A stretch of DNA of 64,000 nt, from contig PERY01000010.1 in NCBI GenBank assembly GCA_002929055.1, forward strand, positions 20,046 to 84,045, read 5' to 3'. The translations under genes were made by a program, and so were the position numbers. This document shows positions 9,290 to 17,732 of this stretch, one piece after another; the first letter of the stretch is position 1; the number at the start of each line of letters is the position of its first letter. The notes under the pieces were generated by a model. The model ran no database searches. It worked only from the letters and a program-made list of their open reading frames with translations, and had not been told where the DNA came from. The stretch is from Methylocystis sp. (lineage in GTDB: Bacteria > Pseudomonadota > Alphaproteobacteria > Rhizobiales > Beijerinckiaceae).

Positions 9290-9613
9290 ATGATGGACTT
9301 CATGGGCCTGATGAAGCAGGCGCAGCAGATGCAGGCCAAGATGGCCGAAGCGCAGCTCGAACTCGAAAACACAGAGGTCGAGGGAGAGGCCGGCGGCGGC
9401 CTCGTAAAGGTGACGCTCACCGCCAAGGGCGCGATGAAGGCGATCTCCATCGATCCGAGCCTTGTGAAGCCGGACGAGAAGGAGATTCTCGAAGACCTGA
9501 TTCTGACCGCCCATTTGCAGGCGCGCGCCAAGGCAGACGAAGTGATGGCCGAGAAGATGAAGGCGATGACCGGCGGGCTGCAACTGCCGCCGGGCTTCAA
9601 GCTGCCGTTTTAG
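9290..9613 (+). CDS. YbaB/EbfC family nucleoid-associated protein
   Basis: A 107-aa dimeric DNA-binding protein. It starts MMDFMGLMKQAQQMQAKM and carries the family signature ENTEVEGEAGGGLVKVT, followed by GAMKAISIDPSL. The dnaX-ybaB-recR order is highly conserved across bacteria and links the protein to replication and repair. Confidence 0.93.
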   Translation: MMDFMGLMKQAQQMQAKMAEAQLELENTEVEGEAGGGLVKVTLTAKGAMKAISIDPSLVKPDEKEILEDLILTAHLQARAKADEVMAEKMKAMTGGLQLPPGFKLPF

Positions 9614-9625
9614 TCGTGGTTTTCA

Positions 9626-9709
9626 ACCGTCATTGCGAGGAGCGCAGCGACGAAGCAATCCAGGGGCCGCCTGGCTGCTCTGGATTGCTTCGCTTCGCTC
9701 GCAATGACG
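9626..9709. repeat. REP-like imperfect palindrome, 84 bp
   Basis: The outer arms CCGTCATTGCGAG and CTCGCAATGACGG are identical to those at 3103-3129. The inner parts also pair (GAAGCAATCCAG with CTGGATTGCTTC), giving a long stem-loop. It fills the gap between ybaB and recR. The sequence type is a common dispersed Rhizobiales palindromic element. Confidence 0.85.
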
Positions 9710-9720
9710 GAACCTGATAA

Positions 9721-10326
9721 ATGGCCGAACGCATCGCCGGACCTGAAATCGAACGTCTCGTGCAGTTGCTCGCGCGGCTGCCGGGGCTCGGACCGCGCTC
9801 TGCGCGGCGCGCGGTGCTGCATCTCATCCGCAAGCGCGAGGAGCTGCTGGCGCCGCTCGCCGACGCCATGCGCGTCGCGCAGGAGCGCATCCTTTCCTGC
9901 TCGGTCTGCGGCAATATCGACACGAGCGATCCCTGCACCATCTGCCGCGACGCGCGGCGCGACCCGTCGATCCTCGTGGTGGTGGAGACGGTCGCCGATC
10001 TCTGGGCGCTGGAGCGGGCCGGCCTGCTGAACGCCCGCTATCACGTGCTCGGCGGCGTGCTGTCGCCGCTCGACGGCGTCGGACCCGACGATCTGACGAT
10101 CGCGAGCCTGATCGAGCGCGTGCGGGGCGGGGACATTCGCGAGATCGTGCTAGCCGTCAACGCCACGGTCGACGGCCAGACGACCGCGCATTACATCGCC
10201 GATCTTCTTGCGCCGCATGGCGTGAAAGTGACGCGCCTCGCGCATGGTGTGCCTGTCGGCGGCGAACTCGATTATCTGGATGAGGGCACGCTCGCGGCGG
10301 CGCTGGAGCGGCGCACGGTTTTCTGA
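9721..10326 (+). CDS. recR: Recombination protein RecR
   Basis: A 201-aa RecFOR-pathway protein that helps load RecA at gaps. The N-terminal HhH region is [20 protein letters not shown] four-Cys zinc finger ([16 protein letters not shown], about residues 60-75) and the Toprim domain ([16 protein letters not shown] and onward) follow in order, ending with the conserved [16 protein letters not shown]. The length is normal. Confidence 0.96.
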   Translation: MAERIAGPEIERLVQLLARLPGLGPRSARRAVLHLIRKREELLAPLADAMRVAQERILSCSVCGNIDTSDPCTICRDARRDPSILVVVETVADLWALERAGLLNARYHVLGGVLSPLDGVGPDDLTIASLIERVRGGDIREIVLAVNATVDGQTTAHYIADLLAPHGVKVTRLAHGVPVGGELDYLDEGTLAAALERRTVF

Positions 10327-10330
10327 GGAC

Positions 10331-10348
10331 GCGAGCCCACAGGCTCGC
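10331..10348. terminator. Hairpin between convergent recR and the dsbA-like gene
   Basis: GCGAGCC and GGCTCGC form a 7-bp stem with a CACA loop in the 28-bp gap between the two convergent genes. No strong T-run follows on either strand, so it may stop transcription only weakly. Confidence 0.45.
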
Positions 10349-10354
10349 CGCCCC

Positions 10355-11017
10355 TTACTTCGCCGGCGTCTTCGCGGCGATGGCCTTGCCGAAATCCTGG
10401 ATGTTCATTTCGCCGGTATATTTCTCGCCATTGATGAAGAAGGTCGGGGTGGAGTTCACGCCAAACTTCTCGGCGCCGCGGCTCCGCACCTCGTTGACCT
10501 TCTTGTAGAGATCCTGATCCTTGAGGATCGCCTCGAACTTCTCCTGCCCCATGCCGGCCTGCTTGAGCACATTGGCGAGGCCGTCGAGCGGCTTGTCGAC
10601 GAAGGCCCAGTTCTTCTGCTGGGCGAAGAGCAGGTCGACCGCCGCGTCGCGCTTGTCGGCCCCAAGTTCGCGCGCCAGCATGAAGGCCGCGGTCGCCAGC
10701 GGGTCGAGCGGGAATTCGCGCAGGATGAATTTCACCTTGCCCGTGTCGATATAGTCCTTCTTCAGGCCCGGATAGACTTCGTGATGGAAGGCCGCGCAAT
10801 GGCTGCAGGTCATCGAGGCGTATTCGACGATGGTCACCGGCGCATTGGCGTTCCCCTCGACGATGTCGGGCAGGGCGTTCGGCGCCATCAGCTCTTCGAT
10901 GGCGACCTTTCCGGCGGCGGCTTTTTCCGCATGCGCCGGCGCCGCCGCAAGGGCGAGCGCGCCGGCGGCGACGGTCATGAGGCGGCGGCGGGAAAGCGCG
11001 AAAGACTGAGAAGACAT
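10355..11017 (-). CDS. Tat-exported DsbA-like thiol-disulfide oxidoreductase
   Basis: A 220-aa periplasmic thioredoxin-fold protein. The N-terminus carries a twin-arginine signal (LSRRRLMTVAAGALALAAA, with AHA just before the mature part). The active site CSHC lies at about residues 71-74, with the cis-Pro loop at NSTPTFFINGEKY. This resembles the DsbA/BdbD-like family that oxidises or isomerises disulfides in exported proteins. The ATG at 11017 is chosen because it places the Tat signal at the N-terminus; a longer frame upstream has no such logic. Exported Cys-rich peptides elsewhere in the window could be clients, but that is speculation. Confidence 0.88.
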   Translation of the reverse strand: MSSQSFALSRRRLMTVAAGALALAAAPAHAEKAAAGKVAIEELMAPNALPDIVEGNANAPVTIVEYASMTCSHCAAFHHEVYPGLKKDYIDTGKVKFILREFPLDPLATAAFMLARELGADKRDAAVDLLFAQQKNWAFVDKPLDGLANVLKQAGMGQEKFEAILKDQDLYKKVNEVRSRGAEKFGVNSTPTFFINGEKYTGEMNIQDFGKAIAAKTPAK

Positions 11018-11112
11018 GTGCGGCCCATGTGTGGAATTGAGAGCGGAGCGACCATAATCGCTCCGTGGATCGTGGCAAACGGAAATCGGTTTCCGCCGCC
11101 TGCTTCGGCAGG

Positions 11113-11325
11113 CTACTTCGGCAGGCCGTGCGTTGGCTGGAGGAAATAATAGGCGACGGAGATGGCGGCGAAAACGCCCCCAAACCACATGACGACGTCG
11201 CCGATCATCAGATCCTGCATGGTGAAACTGAACACGCTGATGACCAGCCCGCTGATCGCCAACCAGAGCGGCTTCTGGCTGCGCTCTTTTTGCGGCTGCG
11301 GGCGTTTGCCGGGAATTTGAGACAT
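11113..11325 (-). CDS. Small two-helix membrane protein, unknown function
   Basis: A 70-aa protein with a polar, Pro/Lys/Gln-rich start followed by two hydrophobic helices (WLAISGLVISVFSFTM and VVMWFGGVFAAISVAYYF). I do not recognise the family. It lies between the dsbA-like gene and the HPP gene on the minus strand. Hydrophobicity and clean reading support a real inner-membrane protein. Confidence 0.6.
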   Translation of the reverse strand: MSQIPGKRPQPQKERSQKPLWLAISGLVISVFSFTMQDLMIGDVVMWFGGVFAAISVAYYFLQPTHGLPK

Positions 11326-11530
11326 AGCGCTTCCTTCTGCTCCCTTTTCGGTCCGTCGCCGCTTCTTGTCGGCTTCGAGGGCCTTTGCGCGATCATAGCC
11401 TCTGGTCCTCGAGCGGGAAATGCCCGGCGCGGCTGGACCAGCCCGTTTTTAGCCCACTGGAACTCGCTGCCCCGAACGGCGTCCAGTAGCTTTGGCTCCA
11501 ACCTCGTCTCAAAAGGCAGGGAGCTGACAA

Positions 11531-12133
11531 GTGTCGACTTTTCGGAGCGTTTCGCAAGCGGCTGCGCCTGCGCTGATCGGCGGCGCGGTCATCGGGCTCG
11601 TCGGCGCGCTTGCCCTTTTCTTCCGCCAGCCCTGGCTCATTCCCAGCCTGGGACCGACCATTTTTCTTCAGCTCGTGAACGCCGCAGACCCGGCGGCCCG
11701 GCCGCGGGCCATACTCCTCGGGCACGCCATCGGCGTCGCTGCGGGTTTCGGAGCGCTGTTCCTTTGCGGAGCGCAAGGGGCGCCGCCAGTCTTTGGCGAA
11801 CAAATCCTGTCGCCCGGCCGCCTCGTGGCGACGGCGCTCGCGGTCGGCGCGACGATTTTTGTGCAAACTCTTGCCGGGGCGAAACATCCGCCCGCCGCGG
11901 CGACGACGATGCTGATCACTCTTGGGGGCGTCAAGCCTGCGTGGGGCGCAGTTCTGGCGATCGCCGCCGGGGTGGCCCTGGCGGCCGCGGCCGCCCATGT
12001 CGGAGCGCAGCTTCTTCAGCCTGGCGCTGGAGTGCGCCTTGGACGAAAAAAGGCCGCGAGCGTGCGCGGCCATTTAGCGAAGCGGGCGAGCCCCGAGAGG
12101 CCCGCCCGCAAAAGAGAGCCCGCAGAGGCTTAG
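11531..12133 (+). CDS. HPP family membrane protein
   Basis: A 200-aa protein with about four transmembrane helices. The family name motif is present as [12 protein letters not shown] (about residues 118-129), preceded by [13 protein letters not shown], which is also typical. Related plastid and cyanobacterial HPP proteins transport nitrite; the bacterial role is not established. The C-terminal 30 residues are polar and basic. Translation starts at GTG. The stop overlaps the stop of the convergent rpsD by 3-4 bp. Confidence 0.8.
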   Translation: MSTFRSVSQAAAPALIGGAVIGLVGALALFFRQPWLIPSLGPTIFLQLVNAADPAARPRAILLGHAIGVAAGFGALFLCGAQGAPPVFGEQILSPGRLVATALAVGATIFVQTLAGAKHPPAAATTMLITLGGVKPAWGAVLAIAAGVALAAAAAHVGAQLLQPGAGVRLGRKKAASVRGHLAKRASPERPARKREPAEA

Positions 12134-12747
12134 CGCGAATAGAACTCGATCACGAGGTTCGGCTCCATCTGGACGGGGTAGGGCACTTCCGTCGCATGGG
12201 GCACGCGCGTGAGCTTGGCGACCATCTTGGAGTGGTCGACCTCGTAATATTCCGGCACGTCGCGCTCGGCGAGCTGCACGGATTCCAGCACCGTCACGGC
12301 CTGCTTCGAGGCTTCCTTCACCTCGATCACGTCGCCGGCCTTCACGAGATAGGACGGGATGTTGACGCGCGTGCCGTTGACGCGGATGTGGCCGTGGTTG
12401 ACGAACTGGCGCGCTGCGAAGACCGTCGGAACAAACTTCGAGCGATACACGACAGCGTCGAGACGGCGCTCCAGCAGACCGATCAGATTGTCGCCGGAGT
12501 CGCCCTTCATGCGGATCGCCTCGGCGTAATATTTCCGGAACTGCTTCTCGGAGATGTTGCCGTAGTAGCCCTTGAGCTTCTGCTTGGCCTTGAGCTGCGT
12601 GCCGTAGTCGGAGAGCTTGCCCTTGCGGCGCTGGCCGTGCTGGCCGGGGCCGTATTCGCGGCGGTTCACGGGGCTCTTCGGGCGGCCCCAGATATTCTGG
12701 CCCAGACGGCGATCGAGCTTGTATTTGGCTTCTGCGCGCTTCGTCAC
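12130..12747 (-). CDS. rpsD: 30S ribosomal protein S4
   Basis: A 205-aa primary 16S rRNA-binding protein, full length. It shows the N-terminal [18 protein letters not shown] segment of alphaproteobacterial S4 and the S4 RNA-binding domain ([15 protein letters not shown], then [19 protein letters not shown]). It is a stand-alone gene outside the alpha operon, as is usual in Rhizobiales. The 230 bp upstream to the next terminator has no gene and presumably holds its promoter and leader. Confidence 0.97.
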   Translation of the reverse strand: MTKRAEAKYKLDRRLGQNIWGRPKSPVNRREYGPGQHGQRRKGKLSDYGTQLKAKQKLKGYYGNISEKQFRKYYAEAIRMKGDSGDNLIGLLERRLDAVVYRSKFVPTVFAARQFVNHGHIRVNGTRVNIPSYLVKAGDVIEVKEASKQAVTVLESVQLAERDVPEYYEVDHSKMVAKLTRVPHATEVPYPVQMEPNLVIEFYSR

Positions 12748-13006
12748 TTTACCTTCGTCCTCTCATGGTCGCGTTTCACGCGCGAGAGCGAAAAGACGAA
12801 GAAACGCCCGGAGCGCATGGCTCGGGGCGCTGACGCCGTAATCGCGTTTCCCGCGCGCTCCCGGCTGCGCCGGGGCTCAAGGAACGCGCCCTCCTCTGCC
12901 GGAAAACCGGCTGACAGGCGTTCTGTGAACGCCACGGGTGCTTGCCCGGCGCGGCGTTTCCGCGTCAGGCTGTCGGGGAGTTAAAGGATGACGTTTCCCC
13001 AGTCAA

Positions 13007-13034
13007 GAAAAAAGCCCGGAGGACCGGGCTTTTT
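13007..13034 (-). terminator. Rho-independent terminator of the small exported protein gene
   Basis: AGCCCGG and CCGGGCT form a GC-rich stem with an AGGA loop. On the minus strand it is followed by a run of six T. It lies just after the stop of the gene at 13042-13398. Confidence 0.85.
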
Positions 13035-13041
13035 CAAAGCA

Positions 13042-13398
13042 TCAGAAGGGAAGCCCCTCTTCGTAGGGCGCGATGATGCCCGAGTCATAGGGCGGCCGCT
13101 GCGGCAGGGTTTCCTGCATATACCAGCTGCGCTGGTTGGATTCGATAGGATCCCGGTTGTAGTAGGTTTGCTGCAGCATGTAGCGATTCGTGCTGCCGAC
13201 CGGAACCTGGGTGCCCGGGTCCAGCCAGCTACGGCGCTCGATGTCGATCGGCGCGCGGCCAGCGTAGGCGCGGCCCGCATAGGCGTCGTGGCTGGCCGAT
13301 ACGGAGTTGCGATTGCGGGATTTCGCAAGCGCGTCGCCTCCAGCGGCCAGTGCGACGAGGCAGGCGAGGCCCGCCGACAGAATCAATCCCTTCCGCAT
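13042..13398 (-). CDS. Small exported protein, unknown function
   Basis: 118 aa. An N-terminal signal peptide (MRKGLILSAGLACLVALAAG, with a cleavage site near DALAK) is followed by a polar, Tyr/Arg/Ser-rich mature part with no recognised domain. The ATG at 13398 is preferred because GAGAGG lies 6 bases upstream, whereas a second ATG two codons earlier abuts that site. It is a single-gene unit with its own terminator. Confidence 0.65.
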   Translation of the reverse strand: MRKGLILSAGLACLVALAAGGDALAKSRNRNSVSASHDAYAGRAYAGRAPIDIERRSWLDPGTQVPVGSTNRYMLQQTYYNRDPIESNQRSWYMQETLPQRPPYDSGIIAPYEEGLPF

Positions 13399-13478
13399 CT
13401 CCATCCTCTCAAGCTCGACGCTTCTCTCTCATCATATATAGGATCGGCCTGCAAAAGCGAGACGGCTTCGCGCTGGCG

Positions 13479-14423
13479 TCAGTTTTTCACTCCCTCAGAG
13501 TGAACGGGAGCCGAACGCGCGACGGCATGTCCCTTTTTGGCCACGGGCTTGCTGGCCACGGGCTTGGCGCGCGCCGTCCTGTGCGGGGGGATCGAGGCGG
13601 TGACGTCCTCTCGCGAGACGCCCGTGCAGCCTTTGCCGCGGGCGAGTTCGGCGTTCAGGAAGAAGTCGTTGAGCGGCTTGTTGTCGCCGCCGGCCGAATA
13701 GCTCAGCTTGTCCAGCATGCAGCCGAGGCTCGCGCGGTCGATCGGCGCGGTCGCGGAGCCGCAAGCGATGCCTGCGATTTCGAGCGGCGCCTTGACGTCG
13801 ACGAAGCGGGTCGCAAGGCAGGCGCGTTCGCTCGCCTCGACGCCCTCTCCGCCCGGTTGCGAGAGGCGGATGTCGGCGGTCTCGAAGGCCCCGAAACGCG
13901 TGGCGAGCGTGCCCGGCTGGCCGATCTTTGCGACGCTGAGGCCAACGGCCCTGGCGTGCCGGGTCATGTCGAGGAAGAAGTCGGCGTTCGTGGCCTTGGG
14001 GTCGAGGTCCGGGTGGATGTCGATGCGCAGGAAGGGCGCGCCCATCGCGAACTGGCCGACAGTCAGGCTGTCCACGCGCGGTTCGTCGCCCTTGGGGTCG
14101 CCGACGGCGACGACTTTTTTCTCGCGGTCGAACTCCGGCGCCTCGATATCGAGGGCGGAAGCGCTTTTCGTTCCAGGGGCCGCGTCGAGGTCGGTCGTGG
14201 CCTTGGTGGTGATCTTGGCGTGGGCCTCGACCGCCGCCGGGGCGCCGGCGTCCGCCACTGTCTGCGTTTCGACGGTATGGCGGGTCAGAAGCGCCGCCGC
14301 GGCGAGAATAACCGAGGCGCCGACTCCCATGCCGAGCGCGGCGCGCGCCCCGGTCGTCCTGGCGCGCAGCGGGCGCTGGAAGGAGTCCGTCTCATATTCG
14401 CGGTCAAAAGCGTTCGCACTCAT
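13479..14423 (-). CDS. Single-pass membrane protein, unknown function
   Basis: 314 aa. About 25 cytoplasmic residues precede one hydrophobic helix (LGMGVGASVILAAAALL), then a long periplasmic part. That part contains four Cys (ERACLA, IACGS, LGCML, GKGCTG) that could form disulfides, and a Lys/Ala/Pro-rich tail. I recognise it only as a conserved Rhizobiales hypothetical type. The ATG at 14423 is used because GGAG lies 7 bases upstream. Confidence 0.6.
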   Translation of the reverse strand: MSANAFDREYETDSFQRPLRARTTGARAALGMGVGASVILAAAALLTRHTVETQTVADAGAPAAVEAHAKITTKATTDLDAAPGTKSASALDIEAPEFDREKKVVAVGDPKGDEPRVDSLTVGQFAMGAPFLRIDIHPDLDPKATNADFFLDMTRHARAVGLSVAKIGQPGTLATRFGAFETADIRLSQPGGEGVEASERACLATRFVDVKAPLEIAGIACGSATAPIDRASLGCMLDKLSYSAGGDNKPLNDFFLNAELARGKGCTGVSREDVTASIPPHRTARAKPVASKPVAKKGHAVARSAPVHSEGVKN

Positions 14424-14563
14424 CACGCAACTCCGGGCATCGGCACATAAATCTCATGCGCCGCATCTTGCCGGGTTTGCAGAAAACTAAGGTTAACGTC
14501 GAGAAGACGATCTCGTCATGGTGAACAAAGGGTTGACGGGCGCTTGCTGCGCGCCGTGGGCAC

Positions 14564-14593
14564 AAAAAAAGCCCGCGCCGGAGGGGCGCGGGC
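14564..14593 (-). terminator. Rho-independent terminator of rpsA
   Basis: GCCCGCGCC pairs with GGCGCGGGC (9 bp, loop GGAGG-like), and the minus strand continues into seven T. It lies 38 bp after the rpsA stop. Confidence 0.88.
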
Positions 14594-14630
14594 TTTCGAT
14601 GTTTTCCCAGAGGGAAGGGCTTTTGGAGGA

Positions 14631-16364
14631 TTACTCCTCGCCCTTCTTGCCCTTCGCCCTCAGCGCGGCGCCGAGGATGTCGCCGAGAGAGGCGCCGGAG
14701 TCGGCCGAGCCGAACTGGGCGATCGCCTCCTTCTCCTCAGCGACTTCCAGCGCCTTGATCGAAACAGCGATCTTGTGGGCCTTGCGGTCGAAGAGGGTGA
14801 CGCGGCCGTCGACCTTCTCGCCGACGGCGAAGCGCTCGGGGCGCTGATCGCCGCGGTCGCGCGCGAGTTCGCTGCGTTTGATGAAGGTCGTCAGATCCGT
14901 GCCGGCGATCTTCACGTCGAGGCCCGATTCCTTGACCTCGATGATCTCGCAGGTGACGACGGCGCCCTTCTTGACGTCGCCGGCCCCTTCGTCGCCGCCG
15001 CCGCCGACGGAGGCGAAGGGATCGCCCGCAAGCTGCTTGACGCCGAGCGAGATGCGCTCCTTCTCGACATCGACGTCGAGAACCTGCGCCTTGATCATGT
15101 CGCCCTTCTTGAACTCCTCGATCACCTGCTCGCCCGGACGATTCCAGTCGAGATCGGAGAGATGGACCATGCCGTCCACATCGCCGTCGAGGCCGATGAA
15201 CAGGCCGAACTCGGTCTTGTTCTTGACCTCGCCCTCGACCTCGGAGCCCACCGGATGCTTCTCGGCGAAGGCTTCCCACGGATTCTGCAGGGTCTGCTTG
15301 AGGCCCAGCGAAATGCGGCGCTTGACCGGATCGACCTCGAGCACCTGAACGTCGACTTCCTGGCTCGTCGAGACGATCTTGCCGGGATGCACGTTCTTCT
15401 TGGTCCAGCTCATCTCGGAGACGTGGACGAGGCCCTCGATGCCCGGCTCCAGCTCCACGAAGGCGCCGTAGTCGGTGATGTTGGTCACGCGGCCGTGGAA
15501 CTTGGCGCCGATCGGATACTTGGCCTCGATGCCCTGCCAGGGATCTTCCAGCAGTTGCTTCATGCCCAGTGAGATGCGGTGCGTCTCGTGATTGATCTTG
15601 ATGATCTTCACCTTGACGGTCTGACCGATGGTCAGCACCTCGGACGGATGATTGACGCGGCGCCAGGCGATGTCGGTGACATGCAGCAGGCCGTCGATGC
15701 CGCCCAGATCCACGAAGGCGCCGTAGTCCGTGATGTTCTTTACGACGCCGTCGATCACCTGGCCTTCTTCGAGGTTCGCCACGATCTCGTGACGCTGCTC
15801 GGCGCGGCTCTCCTCGAGGACCGTGCGGCGCGAGACGACGATGTTGCCGCGGCGGCGGTCCATCTTCAGGATGTGGAAGGGCTGCGGCACGTTCATCAGC
15901 GGGCCGACGTCGCGGATCGGACGGATGTCGACCTGCGAACGCGGCAGGAAGGCCACGGCGCCGTCGAGATCGACGGTGAAGCCGCCCTTGACCTGATTGA
16001 AGATGACGCCCTCGACCTTCTCATTGGTCTCGAAGGCCTTTTCGAGCTTGACCCAGCTTTCCTCGCGGCGCGCCTTGTCGCGCGAGATGACGGCCTCGCC
16101 CAATGCGTTCTCGACGCGCTCGAGATAGACCTCGACCTCTTCGCCGACCTGCGGGGCGGGGTCGCGGCCGTAGCCGGTGAATTCCTTGAGGGCGACGCGG
16201 CCTTCGGTCTTCAGACCGATGTCGATGACGGCGACGTCCTTTTCGATGGCGACGACGCGGCCCTTGATGACGGAACCTTCGAAAGCCTCGTTATCGCCGT
16301 AGCTCTGCTCGAGCAGGGCGGCAAAATCTTCGCGCGTCGGCGCGCGATCGGTCGTAGCGGACAT
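14631..16364 (-). CDS. rpsA: 30S ribosomal protein S1
   Basis: A 577-aa RNA-binding protein that brings mRNA to the ribosome. Six S1 repeats are present; the clearest copies contain VKNITDYGAFVDLGGIDGLLH and VTNITDYGAFVELEPGIEGL-type segments. The ATG at 16364 gives the standard opening MSATTDRAPTREDFAALLE with GGAGAA just upstream. It stands alone here, without cmk upstream or ihfB downstream. Confidence 0.96.
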   Translation of the reverse strand: MSATTDRAPTREDFAALLEQSYGDNEAFEGSVIKGRVVAIEKDVAVIDIGLKTEGRVALKEFTGYGRDPAPQVGEEVEVYLERVENALGEAVISRDKARREESWVKLEKAFETNEKVEGVIFNQVKGGFTVDLDGAVAFLPRSQVDIRPIRDVGPLMNVPQPFHILKMDRRRGNIVVSRRTVLEESRAEQRHEIVANLEEGQVIDGVVKNITDYGAFVDLGGIDGLLHVTDIAWRRVNHPSEVLTIGQTVKVKIIKINHETHRISLGMKQLLEDPWQGIEAKYPIGAKFHGRVTNITDYGAFVELEPGIEGLVHVSEMSWTKKNVHPGKIVSTSQEVDVQVLEVDPVKRRISLGLKQTLQNPWEAFAEKHPVGSEVEGEVKNKTEFGLFIGLDGDVDGMVHLSDLDWNRPGEQVIEEFKKGDMIKAQVLDVDVEKERISLGVKQLAGDPFASVGGGGDEGAGDVKKGAVVTCEIIEVKESGLDVKIAGTDLTTFIKRSELARDRGDQRPERFAVGEKVDGRVTLFDRKAHKIAVSIKALEVAEEKEAIAQFGSADSGASLGDILGAALRAKGKKGEE

Positions 16365-16803
16365 TTGTTCTCCTGAGAGCCCCGGTCGGGGCGGCGCCGG
16401 CATGGGTTGGCGTTGCGGATCGGTTTCCGGCGATCGGAACGTCTCCCGGCGCTTGAGCGCTCATAAAGACGAAAAGTTCGTAAACGAACTGGCCGGCGCG
16501 GCCCAAAGGTCGGAAACCAGGTGACGACGCGGCGGATCAAAGACCCGACGCGCGGCTGCTATCTACCAGCCGGCCGCCCTTGCGGCAAGCGCCGCCGGCG
16601 AGACTTTGTTGCTGCGACGCGGAAGATGCGCTATTGCATTGCACAATAGTTCTGTTGTCGGACCCCGGCTCCACTCGACTCCCGGCAGGCTTCGTTCGCC
16701 ATATGACCAGAATCCTGCTAGCGAAAGCGGCGCCCGGTGATAATCTTATAGGCTATAGCGCGACCTCCGGGCGAATCGTCGCGCCTTTGGGAGCCACCAG
16801 GAA
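16365..16803. other. Intergenic region between divergent rpsA and the MNIO locus
   Basis: No convincing gene lies in these 439 bases. It must hold the rpsA promoter and leader on the minus strand and the promoter of the Cys-rich peptide operon on the plus strand. A perfect palindrome sits at 16475-16490. An AT-rich patch near 16738-16757 (GATAATCTTATAGG) could include a -10 element for the peptide operon, but I cannot assign a matching -35. Confidence 0.6.
16475..16490. promoter_or_regulatory. Perfect palindrome, candidate operator
   Basis: AGTTCGT and ACGAACT arms flank AA (16 bp, fully symmetric). It lies 111-126 bases upstream of the rpsA start and over 300 bases before the peptide operon. 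It does not match the direct-repeat GTTC-N7-GTTC box of alphaproteobacterial LexA. The binding protein is unknown. Confidence 0.35.
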
Positions 16804-17055
16804 ATGAAGGCAAGCGCCATATCCGGAGCCGCCATCGCCGCTGCTGCGATCTCTCTCGCCCTCGCAGCCAGCCCCGCCGAAGCCAAGCACAAAGCGCATC
16901 GCGCGCCTGCAGCGGAAAAGCACAAATGCGGCGGCAAGAACGGCTGCCCCGCCAAGTCTGAAGAAAACGCCAGGGCTGAGGAAAAAACCAAGTCTGAAGA
17001 CAAGGCGGGGGCGACGGCCGCGCCCGCGGCCGACAAGCCGGCGGAGGCCAGGTAA
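16804..17055 (+). CDS. Secreted Cys-motif peptide, putative MNIO substrate (first of three)
   Basis: 83 aa. A signal peptide (MKASAISGAAIAAAAISLALA, AEA cleavage) is followed by a Lys/His-rich stretch and a single KCGGKNGCP motif (C42 and C48, C-x5-C). The tail is Glu/Lys/Ala-rich and has no further Cys. The CGGKxxC core recurs in both downstream peptides, and the signal peptides are alike, so the three look like one family. Being first in an operon with a DUF692 oxidase suggests it is a precursor peptide. It could instead be a degenerate or accessory member because it has only two Cys. Confidence 0.7.
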   Translation: MKASAISGAAIAAAAISLALAASPAEAKHKAHRAPAAEKHKCGGKNGCPAKSEENARAEEKTKSEDKAGATAAPAADKPAEAR

Positions 17056-17137
17056 CTCTTCCGGCGCGCCGGTCTCAGCCGCTCTGAGCAGGCGCGCCTC
17101 CTTCCGCCCCTCAGGGGGCTTCGTTCAGGAGAGCTAT

Positions 17138-17419
17138 ATGAAGACGAAGATCGTTTCCGGTTCGGCGCTCGCCGCTGCGGCCATCGGCCTCGCGCTCAGC
17201 GGCGCGGCTGTCGCTCCGGCGGCGGCGCATGGGGCGCATGTCTGCAAGATGACGAAGGGCCAGTGCGGCGGCAAGACCGGCTGCATGACCAAGACCGGCG
17301 TCTGCAAGCACAACGTCGGCAAGAGCAAGGCTTCCTGCAAGCATGGCTGCCATCACAAGGCCTCCTGCCACCACAGCAAGGGCGCCTGCAACATGAAGAG
17401 CAAGTGCCACTCGAAGTGA
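17138..17419 (+). CDS. Secreted Cys/His-rich peptide, putative MNIO-modified RiPP precursor (second)
   Basis: 93 aa. A 30-residue signal peptide starting MKTKIVSGSALAAAAIG (AAA-H cleavage) is followed by a mature part with nine Cys (36, 43, 49, 56, 67, 71, 77, 84, 90), many Lys and His, and almost no acidic residues. The first core CGGKTGC is shared with its neighbours, and the end CNMKSKCHSK matches the next peptide. AGGAGA lies upstream of the ATG. The layout resembles bufferin-type and EGKCG-type precursors, in which an MNIO modifies Cys residues and the product binds copper. Metal identity and modification are inferred. Confidence 0.8.
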   Translation: MKTKIVSGSALAAAAIGLALSGAAVAPAAAHGAHVCKMTKGQCGGKTGCMTKTGVCKHNVGKSKASCKHGCHHKASCHHSKGACNMKSKCHSK

Positions 17420-17481
17420 GTTTCGGCGTCGCGACGAGCCGCGCCGTTCGCCCCTCACGGGGCTCTAAAGAGGAGAAGCAT

Positions 17482-17709
17482 ATGAAGACGAAGATCGTTT
17501 CCGGCTCGGCGCTCGCCGCCGCCGCACTTGCGCTCGCCCTGAACGGCGCCGCTATCGCCCCGGCTCACGCCCATGCGTCCGCCAAGCACGCCAAGGGCCA
17601 TTGCGGCGGCAAGAGCACCTGCCATCACAAGGCCAAGTGCCACCATAAGTCGCAGTGCCATCATCACAAAGGCGGCTGTAACATGAAGGCCAAGTGCCAC
17701 AGCAAGTAA
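17482..17709 (+). CDS. Secreted Cys/His-rich peptide, putative MNIO-modified RiPP precursor (third)
   Basis: 75 aa. It is a tandem paralogue of the preceding peptide: the first 15 residues are identical, as is almost all of the last ten. The mature part has six Cys (41, 47, 53, 59, 66, 72) spaced x5, x5, x5, x6, x5, with HH pairs or triplets after most of them (CHHKAK, CHHKSQ, CHHHKGG). This near-perfect hexad period suggests a repeating metal site. AGGAG lies just upstream of the ATG. It is followed by a strong hairpin and then the oxidase gene. Confidence 0.8.
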   Translation: MKTKIVSGSALAAAALALALNGAAIAPAHAHASAKHAKGHCGGKSTCHHKAKCHHKSQCHHHKGGCNMKAKCHSK

Positions 17710-17732
17710 CGCCTGGCTCATAAAAACGCTTG

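Noticed and set aside
15579..16376. Long plus-strand frame (265 codons) antisense to rpsA
   Set aside because: It is the complement of repetitive S1 domains; its Asp/Leu-rich composition is a codon artefact.
16804..17709. Methanobactin precursor (MbnA)
   Set aside because: MbnA peptides are about 20-35 aa without Sec signal peptides and carry few Cys; these are 75-93 aa, exported and Cys/His-rich, and no MbnT/TonB transport genes are adjacent.
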